Notes under the pieces: generated by a model
The model's database searches: none
What the model was told of the DNA's origin: nothing
Seen by the model: only the letters and a program-made list of their open reading frames with translations
From: Dehalococcoidia bacterium
GTDB lineage: Bacteria; Chloroflexota; Dehalococcoidia; Dehalococcoidales; Fen-1064
DNA length: 24,089 bases
Assembly (NCBI GenBank): GCA_011192055.1
Contig: DUES01000170.1
Span: 1 to 24,089, forward strand
Direction: 5' to 3'
Made by a program: the position numbers and the translations under genes
Shown: one piece after another, positions 1 through 8,161 of the stretch
Layout: each line of letters opens with the position of its first letter
Numbering within the stretch: the first letter of the stretch is position 1

Positions 1-80
1 GAAAGGAGTCAGACTGACAAAATCACTGAACATTAAGCCATGACATTTTCCCTTGACAACAACACAGTGGCCTAAAGGAC

Positions 81-117
81 GGGGGCGGGTTCTCCAGTTT
101 TCCCGCACCCCTTTTTT
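81..117 (+). terminator. Rho-independent terminator for a gene off the left edge
   Basis: A G-rich arm (81-89) can pair with a C-rich arm (102-111), with a small bulge, and six T residues follow directly (112-117). The orientation fits a plus-strand transcript entering from the left. No coding sequence is evident in 1-227. The minus-strand E1 operon stops at 228, and I see no clear terminator for it. Confidence 0.6.
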
Positions 118-227
118 GCCGAAAAACAGACAGCAAAGCCATTACCGATGCTTCAGTACCTGAGTATCATATAATCTCCCCACTACCTCAATACTATTTT
201 ATGAACCGGCTTTTCACTGTGAGTTAA

Positions 228-1223
228 TCAGGCCATCATCTCCTTGACTTCTTTAACAACATCCTCAATCTGAGGTAGAAGCAATGGTTCCACCTTTCGA
301 CTGCGAAGAAGTGCTACATTCTTACCCGCTACCCTCTTAATGGGAGCCTTCATCGTCTGCATAAAATCAGGAGCAGCTTCCATGAACCGGAACGCAATCT
401 CACCGGCTACGCCTCCCCGTTTCATTGATTCGTGAACAATGAGAAGACGCCCGGTCTTCTTCACCGATTTTACAATTGTGTCAATATCCATGGGGACAAG
501 ACTGCGCAGGTCAACTACCTCTGCATTTATGCCTTCTTTACTCAACTCTTCGGCAGCAGCCAAGACCTTACGCACCATCGTTGAATAGCTTACGATAGTA
601 ATATCTTCCCCTTCCCTCTTGACATCAGCTTCACCCAAAGGAATAAGGTATTCCTCATCGGGGATAGCCTGCTTTTCAGTGAAATAAAGGTCATTATGCG
701 ACATGAATATTACGGGCTCGTCATCTCTAATTGCTGTCTTCATTAATCCTTTAGCATCGTAAGGAGTTGATGGCGCCACTATTTTCAAGCCCGGACAATG
801 GAGTAGTAGTGCCTCCGGGGAGGCTTCGTGGTCTTCGCCCATACCGCCAGTATGGACCATTATATGAATAACCACGGGTAATGGGCCAGGGTAACCCCAT
901 TCCTGGCGGTTGCAGCCCAGTCTCAAGAATACCTGGTCAAAAGCAGCCATAACAAAAGAAGCGAACATCAGGAAACCTATTGGCCTGAGACCTGTCATTC
1001 CTGCACCCATCGCCATTCCGACAATGGCCTGTTCAGTTATAGGAGTATCCTTGATTCTATCCGCCCCAAATTCCTCGTATATATCCCGGGTGTCCGTAAA
1101 AACACCCCTCATGCTGATTAGGTCTTCACCAAACATGATGACCCGCTCGTCCCGCCGCATCTCCTCTTTATATGCACTATTAATGGCGCTAACATAATTA
1201 AGCATTGTAGTTTTATCTGCCAT
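228..1223 (-). CDS. 2-oxo acid dehydrogenase E1 component, beta subunit (pyruvate/acetoin type)
   Basis: 331 residues, the usual length for the beta subunit of heterotetrameric thiamine-diphosphate E1 enzymes. With the alpha subunit it decarboxylates a 2-oxo acid (pyruvate, branched-chain acid or acetoin) and passes the acyl group to lipoyl-E2. The N-terminal part has the transketolase pyrimidine-binding pattern, with FGED near residue 31, DTPITEQAIVGMAMGAGMTG near 59-78 and HTGGMGEDHEASPEALL near 124-140. The C-terminal transketolase domain has YSTMVRKVLAAAEEL and EVVDLRSLVPMDIDTI. An AAGGA motif precedes the ATG. It lies 35 bases after the alpha gene, so the two are probably co-transcribed. 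Neither E2 nor E3 follows, so the substrate cannot be settled from context. Confidence 0.93.
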   Translation of the reverse strand: MADKTTMLNYVSAINSAYKEEMRRDERVIMFGEDLISMRGVFTDTRDIYEEFGADRIKDTPITEQAIVGMAMGAGMTGLRPIGFLMFASFVMAAFDQVFLRLGCNRQEWGYPGPLPVVIHIMVHTGGMGEDHEASPEALLLHCPGLKIVAPSTPYDAKGLMKTAIRDDEPVIFMSHNDLYFTEKQAIPDEEYLIPLGEADVKREGEDITIVSYSTMVRKVLAAAEELSKEGINAEVVDLRSLVPMDIDTIVKSVKKTGRLLIVHESMKRGGVAGEIAFRFMEAAPDFMQTMKAPIKRVAGKNVALLRSRKVEPLLLPQIEDVVKEVKEMMA

Positions 1224-1258
1224 TTCAAATTATCCTTCTTTTCTATTGCGATACTGCT

Positions 1259-2224
1259 TTACAGAACATCCACTGCTGATTTTATATGGTCTTCATAGCT
1301 TATAAATGGCACTGCCAAAGCATCTTCAGCCGCTTTAGCAGCCTCGGCTCCGGCTTCCGCATCAATCTTTTCGACATACGCATCGGTAAGTATATCCATT
1401 TCCATAAGCTTCTTCTGATATCGTGGTAGCGGGTCTTTCTTCCACCACTCTTCAGCCTCACCTTTAGGCCTGTAAATCTGATTATCACCTATATGGTGTC
1501 CATGCAAACGATAGGTCTCAGCCACAATTAAGCCAGGTCGACCGCCACTACGAGCCCTATCTACATATTCCTTTACTACTTCATAGATAGCTATGACATC
1601 GTTTCCATCCACACTTTGACCGGGGAAACCATAGGCTTTGGCTCTATCAGACAGGTCTTCAATAGCATAAGACTCTTTTACCGAAGTGCCCTCTCCATAC
1701 TGGTTATTTTCTATCATAAATACTATGGGCAACTTCCAGACTGCCGCTACAACCATACACTCGTGGACAGGTGCTCGATTAGCCGCTCCATCGCCACAAG
1801 TGTAGACAGTCACTTGACCACTCTTCCTTATCATTGACGAAAGAGCAGCACCTAAATACATTGGACCATCTTCGCCTAATACACCACTCTTGCCAATCAA
1901 TCCCAGTTCAGGAGAAATATAGGTTTGGTGACCGCCAACCTTTGAGAGGTCTCTGCCACATTCACTGGCAATTGCATCCCTCATGGTATAACCTTCTCTG
2001 CAAAAGAGATATGGATGCATCCGCACGCCACTGGGTTTGTAGTAGTCACCTTTCTCCAGGTTGGCACAGACAGCAACGGGTATCGCTTCTTCGCCCACCC
2101 CACGGTGAAGTCCCTGCATCATACTTCCCTTGGTAGTAGCTACCTCGTAAAGTTTCTCACCAAGAAACCTGGCCCTTACTAAATTCCGGTACATCTCCAG
2201 TTGTTTTTCTTTGGGGATTTCCAT
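1259..2224 (-). CDS. 2-oxo acid dehydrogenase E1 component, alpha subunit
   Basis: 321 residues, typical for the short bacterial alpha subunit of pyruvate or acetoin dehydrogenase. The thiamine-diphosphate/Mg motif is clear: GDGAANR at residues 144-150, closing with ENNQ at 172-175. HRGVGEEAIPV (40-50) and GGHQTYISPELGLIGKSG (97-114) match the conserved substrate-channel regions, and RLHGHHIGDN the phosphorylation-loop region. A GGAGG lies 13 bases before the ATG. This is the first gene of a two-gene minus-strand operon. The known role is decarboxylation of a 2-oxo acid and transfer to E2 in the cytoplasm. Pyruvate versus acetoin specificity is unresolved. Confidence 0.93.
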   Translation of the reverse strand: MEIPKEKQLEMYRNLVRARFLGEKLYEVATTKGSMMQGLHRGVGEEAIPVAVCANLEKGDYYKPSGVRMHPYLFCREGYTMRDAIASECGRDLSKVGGHQTYISPELGLIGKSGVLGEDGPMYLGAALSSMIRKSGQVTVYTCGDGAANRAPVHECMVVAAVWKLPIVFMIENNQYGEGTSVKESYAIEDLSDRAKAYGFPGQSVDGNDVIAIYEVVKEYVDRARSGGRPGLIVAETYRLHGHHIGDNQIYRPKGEAEEWWKKDPLPRYQKKLMEMDILTDAYVEKIDAEAGAEAAKAAEDALAVPFISYEDHIKSAVDVL

Positions 2225-2278
2225 AGTCTTTCTTTTTACCTCCTTTTTACCTTAAGGCCGTCAAGTTTTGAAAGGCCA

Positions 2279-2297
2279 CATTTTGGGCTTCAAAATG
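2279..2297. repeat. Short hairpin in the leader of the E1 genes
   Basis: CATTTTG and CAAAATG flank a five-base loop, giving a 7-bp stem 55 bases upstream of the E1 alpha start. On the plus strand it is followed by AGACTTTTT, which could act as a weak terminator. On the minus strand it would lie in the 5' untranslated region of the E1 operon. The rest of 2225-2396 shows nothing I can name. Confidence 0.3.
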
Positions 2298-2396
2298 AGA
2301 CTTTTTCAGCCTCCATTTTGTTCTTTCATCCACAGCTATATGATAAAATTAACCAGATTGAGGTGGTTCCCATCCTTAGACTAGCACAAGGGCAAT

Positions 2397-2557
2397 ATTG
2401 AGATCGGGTTCCACTATTCTCAAGGGGTCTGCTGTTAAGAATTTTACCATACCTGCACCGGTGTACTCTACAGGCGTGAGGTAAATAATTATAGGGTTCA
2501 CAGTCCGCGGTGAATTACCAAATGGCACAGTAGAAGCTGCAAAGAAAGCAGCAAGCT
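2397..2557 (-). pseudogene. Coding-like relic of unknown origin
   Basis: On the minus strand an open stretch of about 53 codons without a start reads STVPFGNSPRTVNP, then PVEYTGAGMVKFL, and ends at a stop near 2397. It begins after an in-frame stop near 2558. The composition looks protein-like, but I do not recognise a family. The plus strand of the same DNA also has a protein-like stretch (ELPNGTVEAAKKAASYG), so even the strand is uncertain. It is probably part of the same decayed region as the binding-protein fragment to its right. Confidence 0.25.
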
Positions 2558-2893
2558 ATGGCCGGCAACCGACATTGATAAGCTAACGCAGTCATTGTTA
2601 ACGAATATAGGCCGGGGAATAACTACCAGCATATTTTTTCCTAATGTCACATTATAGGCTGTTGTGACCCCGACTAAGCAAAATAAACCACTATACAATC
2701 CCAGAGCATGTATTGAAGAGACTTGCCCACTGGTTAGGAATAAGCGAAGAATACTATGCTCCCAGGTCACCCCCGTCAGCCAGTCGAGTTTGCCGGTGCG
2801 GATTACGGCAAGCCGGGCAGTGGAATCGGGAATCACCAACCAGTGCTCCATCGATGACTGGTATTCCAATATCGGCATCCCCCTGACAGACAC
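2498..2893 (-). pseudogene. Remnant of a family 5 peptide-binding lipoprotein (SBP_bac_5)
   Basis: The minus-strand reading frame contains WLVIPDSTARLAVIRTGKLD followed by WLTGVTWE. This closely matches the internal segment of extracellular peptide-binding proteins; the intact one at 6032-8020 has LMIPDSATELAALRTHKID at the equivalent place. Downstream, ALGLYSGLFCLVG resembles the next segment. After about 2660 the frame loses similarity. The piece lacks a signal peptide, the N-terminal lobe and the C-terminal half, and the apparent ATG lies mid-domain. It is therefore a decayed fragment and not a 131-residue gene. Recognisable homology is limited to roughly 2660-2893. Confidence 0.6.
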
Positions 2894-3103
2894 AAAATAT
2901 ATTATAGGCTCCTAAATAACGCCTGCAGAATGGAACTCAGAGGGCGACTCTACTACCACCGGGGTGCTGGCAAATCAGAACAATGTGAAAGAAGGAAACC
3001 TTGCATATGGCACGAGAATTAAGCTAAACTCACTAAAAACCCGGTGCTGCTCCACCCCGGTGGCCGATTTCACCAAAACCAGTAATCAGGATATGCGAAG
3101 TAT

Positions 3104-5869
3104 ATGAACCTGTCAAAGTGTATTCAGACTGCTATACTTGTACTCTTCTTTTTCTCCGGGGCTGCCGGTCTTATCTACGAAGTCGTCTGGCAAAGAATGC
3201 TGACCCTGGTATTTGGCAGTACTACCTTTGCTACCGCCACGATATTGGCTACTTTCATGGGTGGACTGGCCCTCGGCAGTTTCTATTTCGGACGTCTTGC
3301 AGACAAGCATCCAAAACCGCTAAAACTATACGCTTACCTTGAAGCCGGTATCGGTGTGTATGCGGTTCTGGTACCTTTTTTATTTTCTGGACTAACTTCA
3401 GTCTATGTCAGCATTCACCAGAGCTTGCATACTGCCCCCTATATCATGGACCTGATCAAGTTTATTCTCTCCTTCCTAATTTTACTCGTTCCCAGCTTTC
3501 TGATGGGTGGAACCCTTCCTGTTATCAGCAAACTGTTTGCCCGGAAACTTGACAGTCTTGGATGGGGAATCGGCAGCCTCTACGGTATCAACACCTTTGG
3601 TGCAGTTGTCGGTACCTTTACCGCGGGATTCTTCTTCATCATCACGCTCGGAGTCAAAGAAGCTGCCTATGTCGCTGTGGCAGTCAATATCATTATTGCC
3701 GGTGCCGCACTGCTTCTTAACAAAGTCCCTATCCCGGATGAAGCAAGCATACAACCCGGATCACCACCCCAAACGAAGAAACGCAAAACGGGGAGGGTGG
3801 CGGCACGCAAATCCGGCCGTAGCGTATATCCCGGGTACGTATTCCATGTCGTACTGGCCGTTTATGCTTTGTCCGGTTTCTGTGCCCTGGCTTACGAAGT
3901 CCTTTGGACGAGGTCACTGGTCTTCTTCCTCCACTCGACAACCTATGCCTTCACTATCATGTTGACTACTTTCCTGTTTGGTATGGCGCTGGGCAGTTTC
4001 GTGTTTGGCAGGTTCATGGACAGGACAAAAAACCTGCTCAACTGGCTGGCACTTATCGAGGTACTCATCGGACTGTTTGCCATGCTGTCTATCTGGGGAT
4101 TCAGCGGCCTGGACAGCCTCATTACCACCTTCTACCAGAGTGATAGCTGGGTGGTACATGTTATTGCTAGGTACGCCGGTTCGTTCCTGATAATGTTCGT
4201 CCCCACCCTGCTTATGGGGATTGCGTTTCCACTGGTCAGTAAGATATACACGCAGAGTCAGGATAAGCTGGGCCGATATGTCGGTAATGTTTATTCGGTG
4301 AACACTCTGGGCTCCGTTCTGGGTTCATTTGTTGCCGGTTTCGTTGTCATTCCCCTGATAGGGATTACTGGGGGCATTGTCCTTATTGCTTCCCTGAATC
4401 TGGCCCTCGGTGTGGCTGTGTTGTTGGCCAATCCGCTTGTCCGCAGCCAGCTCAAGCAGGTAGCCCTGGCCGGAACAGCAGTCGTCATCGTGGTCTGTAG
4501 TTTGACCATTCCCGCAGGCAAACCCGTTACTTTACACAGTCCGGTGTTCGGCGATATCAAATATGGTGGTGAAGTCCTTTTCTACAAGGAGGGTGTGGAG
4601 GCAACTGTCACTGTGCATCAGTTACCGCCTGATCCTTTCGATGGTGGTATCTACAGGCTGATAGAGGTCGACGGTGTGAATGTCGCCGGGACTCATCCGA
4701 TGCTCCGTCTTACGCAGAAGCTACAGGGACACCTGCCGCTCATTCTATACAAAGCATCCACCGGCGAGGATGTCAGGAAGGCCTTCATACTGGGACTGGC
4801 CAGTGGTGAGTCATCATACTCGATAACGTGCCATGATATCGATGGTGTGGACTGTCTGGAGATTGTCGGTACGGAAAGGGAGTCCGTAGTATATTTCAGC
4901 GAGGTCAACCGGGATATCCTCAATAATCCGAAGTTCTCGCTGACAGTAGATGATGCCAGGGACTATCTCATGGCCACTGAGGAGACTTACGATGTCATTG
5001 AAAGTGATACCACTCACCCGGAGTTGAGCATCAACCTCTTCACCAGGGAGTATTTCCAGTTGGCCTCTGATAATCTATCCGAGAATGGAATCCTCTCCGT
5101 CTGGCTTCCCCTGTATAATGCCTCAGAGGTGACCTTCAAGATGTTGCTGCAGACTTTCCAGTCTGTCTTTCCTCACACGACAATCTGGTACACCACGAAT
5201 TACCCGACCCGGCATGCCCTGTTGATAGGGTCCAAGGCAGAACTGAAGCTGGATTTCCAGATACTGCAGGACGAACTGGAGAATCCGTTAGTAAGTGAGA
5301 GCCTGGGAGAGGTTGGACTGAACGATGTGTTTACCCTTCTCAGCTCATTCGTTACCGACGAGACCATGATAAGAGAGTATGTCGGTGATACACCGGTCAA
5401 CAGCGATAATCATCCCTACCTGGCTTACTATATGCCCAAGCAGAAAATGAGGGACGACCAGGTAATTCCGGGGATACTGGAAATCTTCAATGAGTTGAGC
5501 CTGCCAGTCGATACTTACCTGGTAAACATGGGAGATGACGAGGACGATATTCGAGCAACTCTGGAGAATTATGCCCGGGCACGGGAGCACATTATGCAGG
5601 CAATTGCTTACGACTTCAAGGTTGATTTTCTGAATGAAGCACTTGAGCTAGAGGCGGCGCTGGAGATACTTCCCGGAAACAGGAATATCGAGAGCTCCCT
5701 GGTACTGGCTCTGTCCAAGCTGAAGTACTCTTACCTCATTCAAGGTGCCCAGATGCTGCAGTCAGGCATGTTTGAGCAGGCCATTCAAATGTACCGCGGT
5801 GTACTGCAGATTGATCCCGAGTGCGAGTCGGCGCTGCGTGCTCTTGAGATGATGGGGGCTGCTGACTAA
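3104..5869 (+). CDS. Fused MFS-like membrane protein / spermidine synthase-like domain, with C-terminal TPR-like tail
   Basis: 921 residues. Residues 1-220 and 245-465 are two halves of a multi-pass membrane region that look like an internal duplication: IYEVVWQRML at 24-33 and AYEVLWTRSL at 263-272, each followed by an alanine/glycine-rich ALGSF.FGR segment. A basic cytoplasmic loop (KKRKTGR...RKSGRS) joins them near 225-240. Residues about 470-760 form a spermidine-synthase/methyltransferase-like fold: the SAM-loop equivalent is GLASGE (564-569), and DDARDYLMATEETYDVIESD ends at 635. The last 130 residues end in a TPR-like helix pair (MFEQAIQMYRGVLQIDPE). The product is probably an inner-membrane protein of unknown substrate; family members are often annotated as fused MFS/spermidine synthase. 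The preceding ribosome-binding site is weak. Confidence 0.85.
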   Translation: MNLSKCIQTAILVLFFFSGAAGLIYEVVWQRMLTLVFGSTTFATATILATFMGGLALGSFYFGRLADKHPKPLKLYAYLEAGIGVYAVLVPFLFSGLTSVYVSIHQSLHTAPYIMDLIKFILSFLILLVPSFLMGGTLPVISKLFARKLDSLGWGIGSLYGINTFGAVVGTFTAGFFFIITLGVKEAAYVAVAVNIIIAGAALLLNKVPIPDEASIQPGSPPQTKKRKTGRVAARKSGRSVYPGYVFHVVLAVYALSGFCALAYEVLWTRSLVFFLHSTTYAFTIMLTTFLFGMALGSFVFGRFMDRTKNLLNWLALIEVLIGLFAMLSIWGFSGLDSLITTFYQSDSWVVHVIARYAGSFLIMFVPTLLMGIAFPLVSKIYTQSQDKLGRYVGNVYSVNTLGSVLGSFVAGFVVIPLIGITGGIVLIASLNLALGVAVLLANPLVRSQLKQVALAGTAVVIVVCSLTIPAGKPVTLHSPVFGDIKYGGEVLFYKEGVEATVTVHQLPPDPFDGGIYRLIEVDGVNVAGTHPMLRLTQKLQGHLPLILYKASTGEDVRKAFILGLASGESSYSITCHDIDGVDCLEIVGTERESVVYFSEVNRDILNNPKFSLTVDDARDYLMATEETYDVIESDTTHPELSINLFTREYFQLASDNLSENGILSVWLPLYNASEVTFKMLLQTFQSVFPHTTIWYTTNYPTRHALLIGSKAELKLDFQILQDELENPLVSESLGEVGLNDVFTLLSSFVTDETMIREYVGDTPVNSDNHPYLAYYMPKQKMRDDQVIPGILEIFNELSLPVDTYLVNMGDDEDDIRATLENYARAREHIMQAIAYDFKVDFLNEALELEAALEILPGNRNIESSLVLALSKLKYSYLIQGAQMLQSGMFEQAIQMYRGVLQIDPECESALRALEMMGAAD

Positions 5870-5961
5870 CGCCATTGTCCTCACTGACGCTGATACTGTC
5901 TTCAGTGGTACGGTTGTGGTGTGGTGGGGCTATCCAGACAGTGACGTGGTTGTCAAACTGG

Positions 5962-5995
5962 AACGGGGTGTGGCGAGTACTCGCCACACCCCGTT
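5962..5995. terminator. Perfect 34-bp palindrome between convergent genes
   Basis: AACGGGGTGTGGCGAGT is followed immediately by its exact reverse complement, giving 17 bp per arm and no spacer; as RNA it would fold with a loop of about four bases. It lies between the ends of the plus-strand gene (5869) and the minus-strand binding protein (6032). This is the place for a bidirectional terminator, although only ATCTTT follows on the plus side and no T-run on the minus side. Confidence 0.6.
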
Positions 5996-6031
5996 ATCTT
6001 TACAGGTTGTTCAGTACTATTCAGGCCTGAC

Positions 6032-8020
6032 CTAATCTCTCTGTCCTGTATATTCGTACTTGAGGTCCTGGTCAACCCACATGTACTTCCATATTGAACC
6101 AAGGCCTCGTTCGGATCCACCGCCTGTACCTTGCTCACCACTGTGTCCCTTGAGCCACGGTGTCCAGAAAAGAGCACCAACGGGGAAGGCGTACGGGATT
6201 TCCCAGCACAGTTCCATGCCGCGCAGGTTCTCTTCCTTGAGCAGGGCAGTCCGTTCGGCGGGGTCTACAGTCTCGTAGTACGCTTCAAAGAATTCCACGG
6301 CTGCATCGTCGACCACGCTGGAAAAGGCATAGGGTGAAGTCGGTTCGCCTCCATGAGCCCATCCCTGGGCTGACATGGGACTGACGTTACCCCACCAGGT
6401 GAAGTGCAGAGAGTCGAATGCCCTGCTGTACAGAATCGAATCATGGACAGCAGTTTCGTAGTAGGTGTACTCCACGTCGATGCCGATATCGGCCATGTAC
6501 TCAACGAACATGGTATTAAGGTCAATTTCAATGTCGCTGGTATAGCTGCCGAGTGTAGCCTTAAAACCGTTGGGATAACCGGCTTCGGCAAGGAGTGCCT
6601 TTGCTTTTTCCGGGTGATACTCCCACAATTCCTTGCAACTGGCCCCCGAGCCTGGAAGTCTTGGTTCTGTGGGAAGCTCTTCATACGGTGTGAATTCTGC
6701 CAGATACGGCTGTATCGGCCAGGTAATCAGCACACCATCGTTCAGGAAGTAGTCCTCCAGCATTTCCTGCTGATTAGTTCCCAGGGACATCGCCTGCCGT
6801 ACCCTGATATCACTCCAAGGCTCGATGTCGCTCCTCAGGAAGACAAGCATAGTACCACTCGGTGCCCCTCTCTTGCTGATTAGTTCGGGGTTTGATTCCT
6901 TGACGCTCGCTACCTTGTCGAAGTCGACTCCACCCCGGTCAATCTTGTGCGTCCGCAGTGCCGCCAGTTCGGTAGCAGAGTCGGGTATCATCAGACCTAT
7001 CAGTGTGTCGGCATAGGGCATTTTATTCTCGGGGAAGAAGGGGTCGCTCTGCCAGTAGTTGGGGTTCCTTGTCCAGCTCGACGAACTGTCGGGTACGCAG
7101 TCCAGCGCCATCCAGGGCCCCGTTCCCACTGTATGCTCCCAGTCCAGGAGGTTTCCCCACTTTTCTACAGCTTCTTTCGGCTGTATCGGAAATGCATCCA
7201 TGCTCCGCCAGAAGTCTACTGATTCGTCATAATTCTTACGTTCAATGGTGTATTTGTCAATCTTCCTGGTGTATGAGGGACCCGGTTCGGGTATTCCCCA
7301 TTCTTCTGAAAAAGCGGTTATGCCTTTTTCCTCCCGTTCCGCTATCCAGGCCGCCAGTTTTTCAGGGTTTTCTTCCTGCTCCCTGGCCAGCCAGTCATCC
7401 CTTCCAGATTCAGACCAGTACCAGCTATTCTGCTGATGCGTTGCCGCACGGCCCACCGTATACATGACATCATCGGCCGTAAACTCCCTGCCGTTCATCG
7501 GGTCCTTGTCCTGCCAGTGAATCCCCTCGCGGAGCTTATAGACAACGGTCCGCAGATCGATAATCTCCCAGCTTTCAGCTAATTGACCACCTTCGAAAAC
7601 GTCAGGGACATAAAAGGAAGTCATCGGGTTCTCGCCGGTCCCCGAAGGGCCCTTGCTCCAGTCGGCAGCTAACAGGTATTCATAGTTGATGGAATAGAGC
7701 CAACCGCCGATGGCGGAGATTGCCGGGTCCCAGTAATCGGTAGCATTCGGGTGTGGGAACACGAAGGTAATTTTACCTCCGTACTCGGGCTTTTCTTTCA
7801 GGTTACCCAGGGCGTCCTTCACCATTACAGGGCCCGTATCCTCCACCACTACCGTTGTATCCGTCTTCTCTTCTTCTTTGGGGGTGTCTTTCTGTGTGAC
7901 TTGCCCGGTAACAGTTTGTCCTTCTTTCCCATCCGTCTCTGTTGCGGATTGGCAGGATGCCAGCATCATTGCTGCTACCAGCAGACAGCTCAACACCATC
8001 CATATGGTCTTCTTTACCAT
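6032..8020 (-). CDS. Peptide/opine ABC transporter substrate-binding lipoprotein (SBP_bac_5)
   Basis: 662 residues. The N-terminus is a lipoprotein signal (MVKKTIWMVLSCLLVAAMML then ASC, lipidated Cys at 23), followed by a low-complexity Thr/Glu/Lys linker to about residue 60. The family 5 binding fold follows: LAESWEIIDLRTVVYKLREG, the DVMYTVGRA helix, MIPDSATELAALRTHKID, and DIRVRQAMSLGTNQQEML. The protein would be anchored outside the membrane and deliver ligand to the two permeases encoded upstream. A strong AAGGAGGAAAC precedes the ATG. The 124-base gap from the permease gene carries its own promoter-like sequence, which would allow higher expression of the binding protein. The ligand is not predictable; an oligopeptide is the default reading. 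Confidence 0.9.
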   Translation of the reverse strand: MVKKTIWMVLSCLLVAAMMLASCQSATETDGKEGQTVTGQVTQKDTPKEEEKTDTTVVVEDTGPVMVKDALGNLKEKPEYGGKITFVFPHPNATDYWDPAISAIGGWLYSINYEYLLAADWSKGPSGTGENPMTSFYVPDVFEGGQLAESWEIIDLRTVVYKLREGIHWQDKDPMNGREFTADDVMYTVGRAATHQQNSWYWSESGRDDWLAREQEENPEKLAAWIAEREEKGITAFSEEWGIPEPGPSYTRKIDKYTIERKNYDESVDFWRSMDAFPIQPKEAVEKWGNLLDWEHTVGTGPWMALDCVPDSSSSWTRNPNYWQSDPFFPENKMPYADTLIGLMIPDSATELAALRTHKIDRGGVDFDKVASVKESNPELISKRGAPSGTMLVFLRSDIEPWSDIRVRQAMSLGTNQQEMLEDYFLNDGVLITWPIQPYLAEFTPYEELPTEPRLPGSGASCKELWEYHPEKAKALLAEAGYPNGFKATLGSYTSDIEIDLNTMFVEYMADIGIDVEYTYYETAVHDSILYSRAFDSLHFTWWGNVSPMSAQGWAHGGEPTSPYAFSSVVDDAAVEFFEAYYETVDPAERTALLKEENLRGMELCWEIPYAFPVGALFWTPWLKGHSGEQGTGGGSERGLGSIWKYMWVDQDLKYEYTGQRD

Positions 8021-8073
8021 GTTTCCTCCTTCACATCTCGCTAGTGTGGGATTTTATTTGCTACCACCAGTTA

Positions 8074-8090
8074 TCACATTCGATACCTCC
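8074..8090 (-). promoter_or_regulatory. Start-stop mini-ORF with a strong ribosome-binding site
   Basis: On the minus strand GGAGG (8090-8086) is followed after six bases by ATG and immediately TGA (8079-8074). It lies 54 bases before the start of the binding-protein gene. A well-placed Shine-Dalgarno with a one-codon reading frame could stall or load ribosomes ahead of the real gene. It may also be chance. Confidence 0.3.
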
Positions 8091-8133
8091 TTATCTCGAG
8101 CGTATTATGATATCGTCTAATCAGTGTAACTAA

Positions 8134-8161
8134 TTTATAACTAATCAGCTTGCTTCGTCAA
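8134..8161 (-). promoter_or_regulatory. Candidate internal promoter for the binding-protein gene
   Basis: On the minus strand TTGACG (8161-8156) and TATAAA (8139-8134) are separated by 16 bases. The -35 lies inside the last codons of the upstream permease gene. Two copies of CTGATTAG surround the -10 region. This would give the binding protein a separate transcript. Confidence 0.4.

Noticed and set aside
1..227. E2 or E3 gene following the E1 beta subunit
   Set aside because: The stretch is non-coding and holds a plus-strand terminator; no lipoyl or transferase motif is present.
2914..3090. Possible 3D-domain remnant on the plus strand (EWNSEGDSTTTGVLA ... YGTRIKL)
   Set aside because: The spacing and key Asp residues of 3D domains are not clear enough, and the stretch has no start or good context; similarity may be chance.
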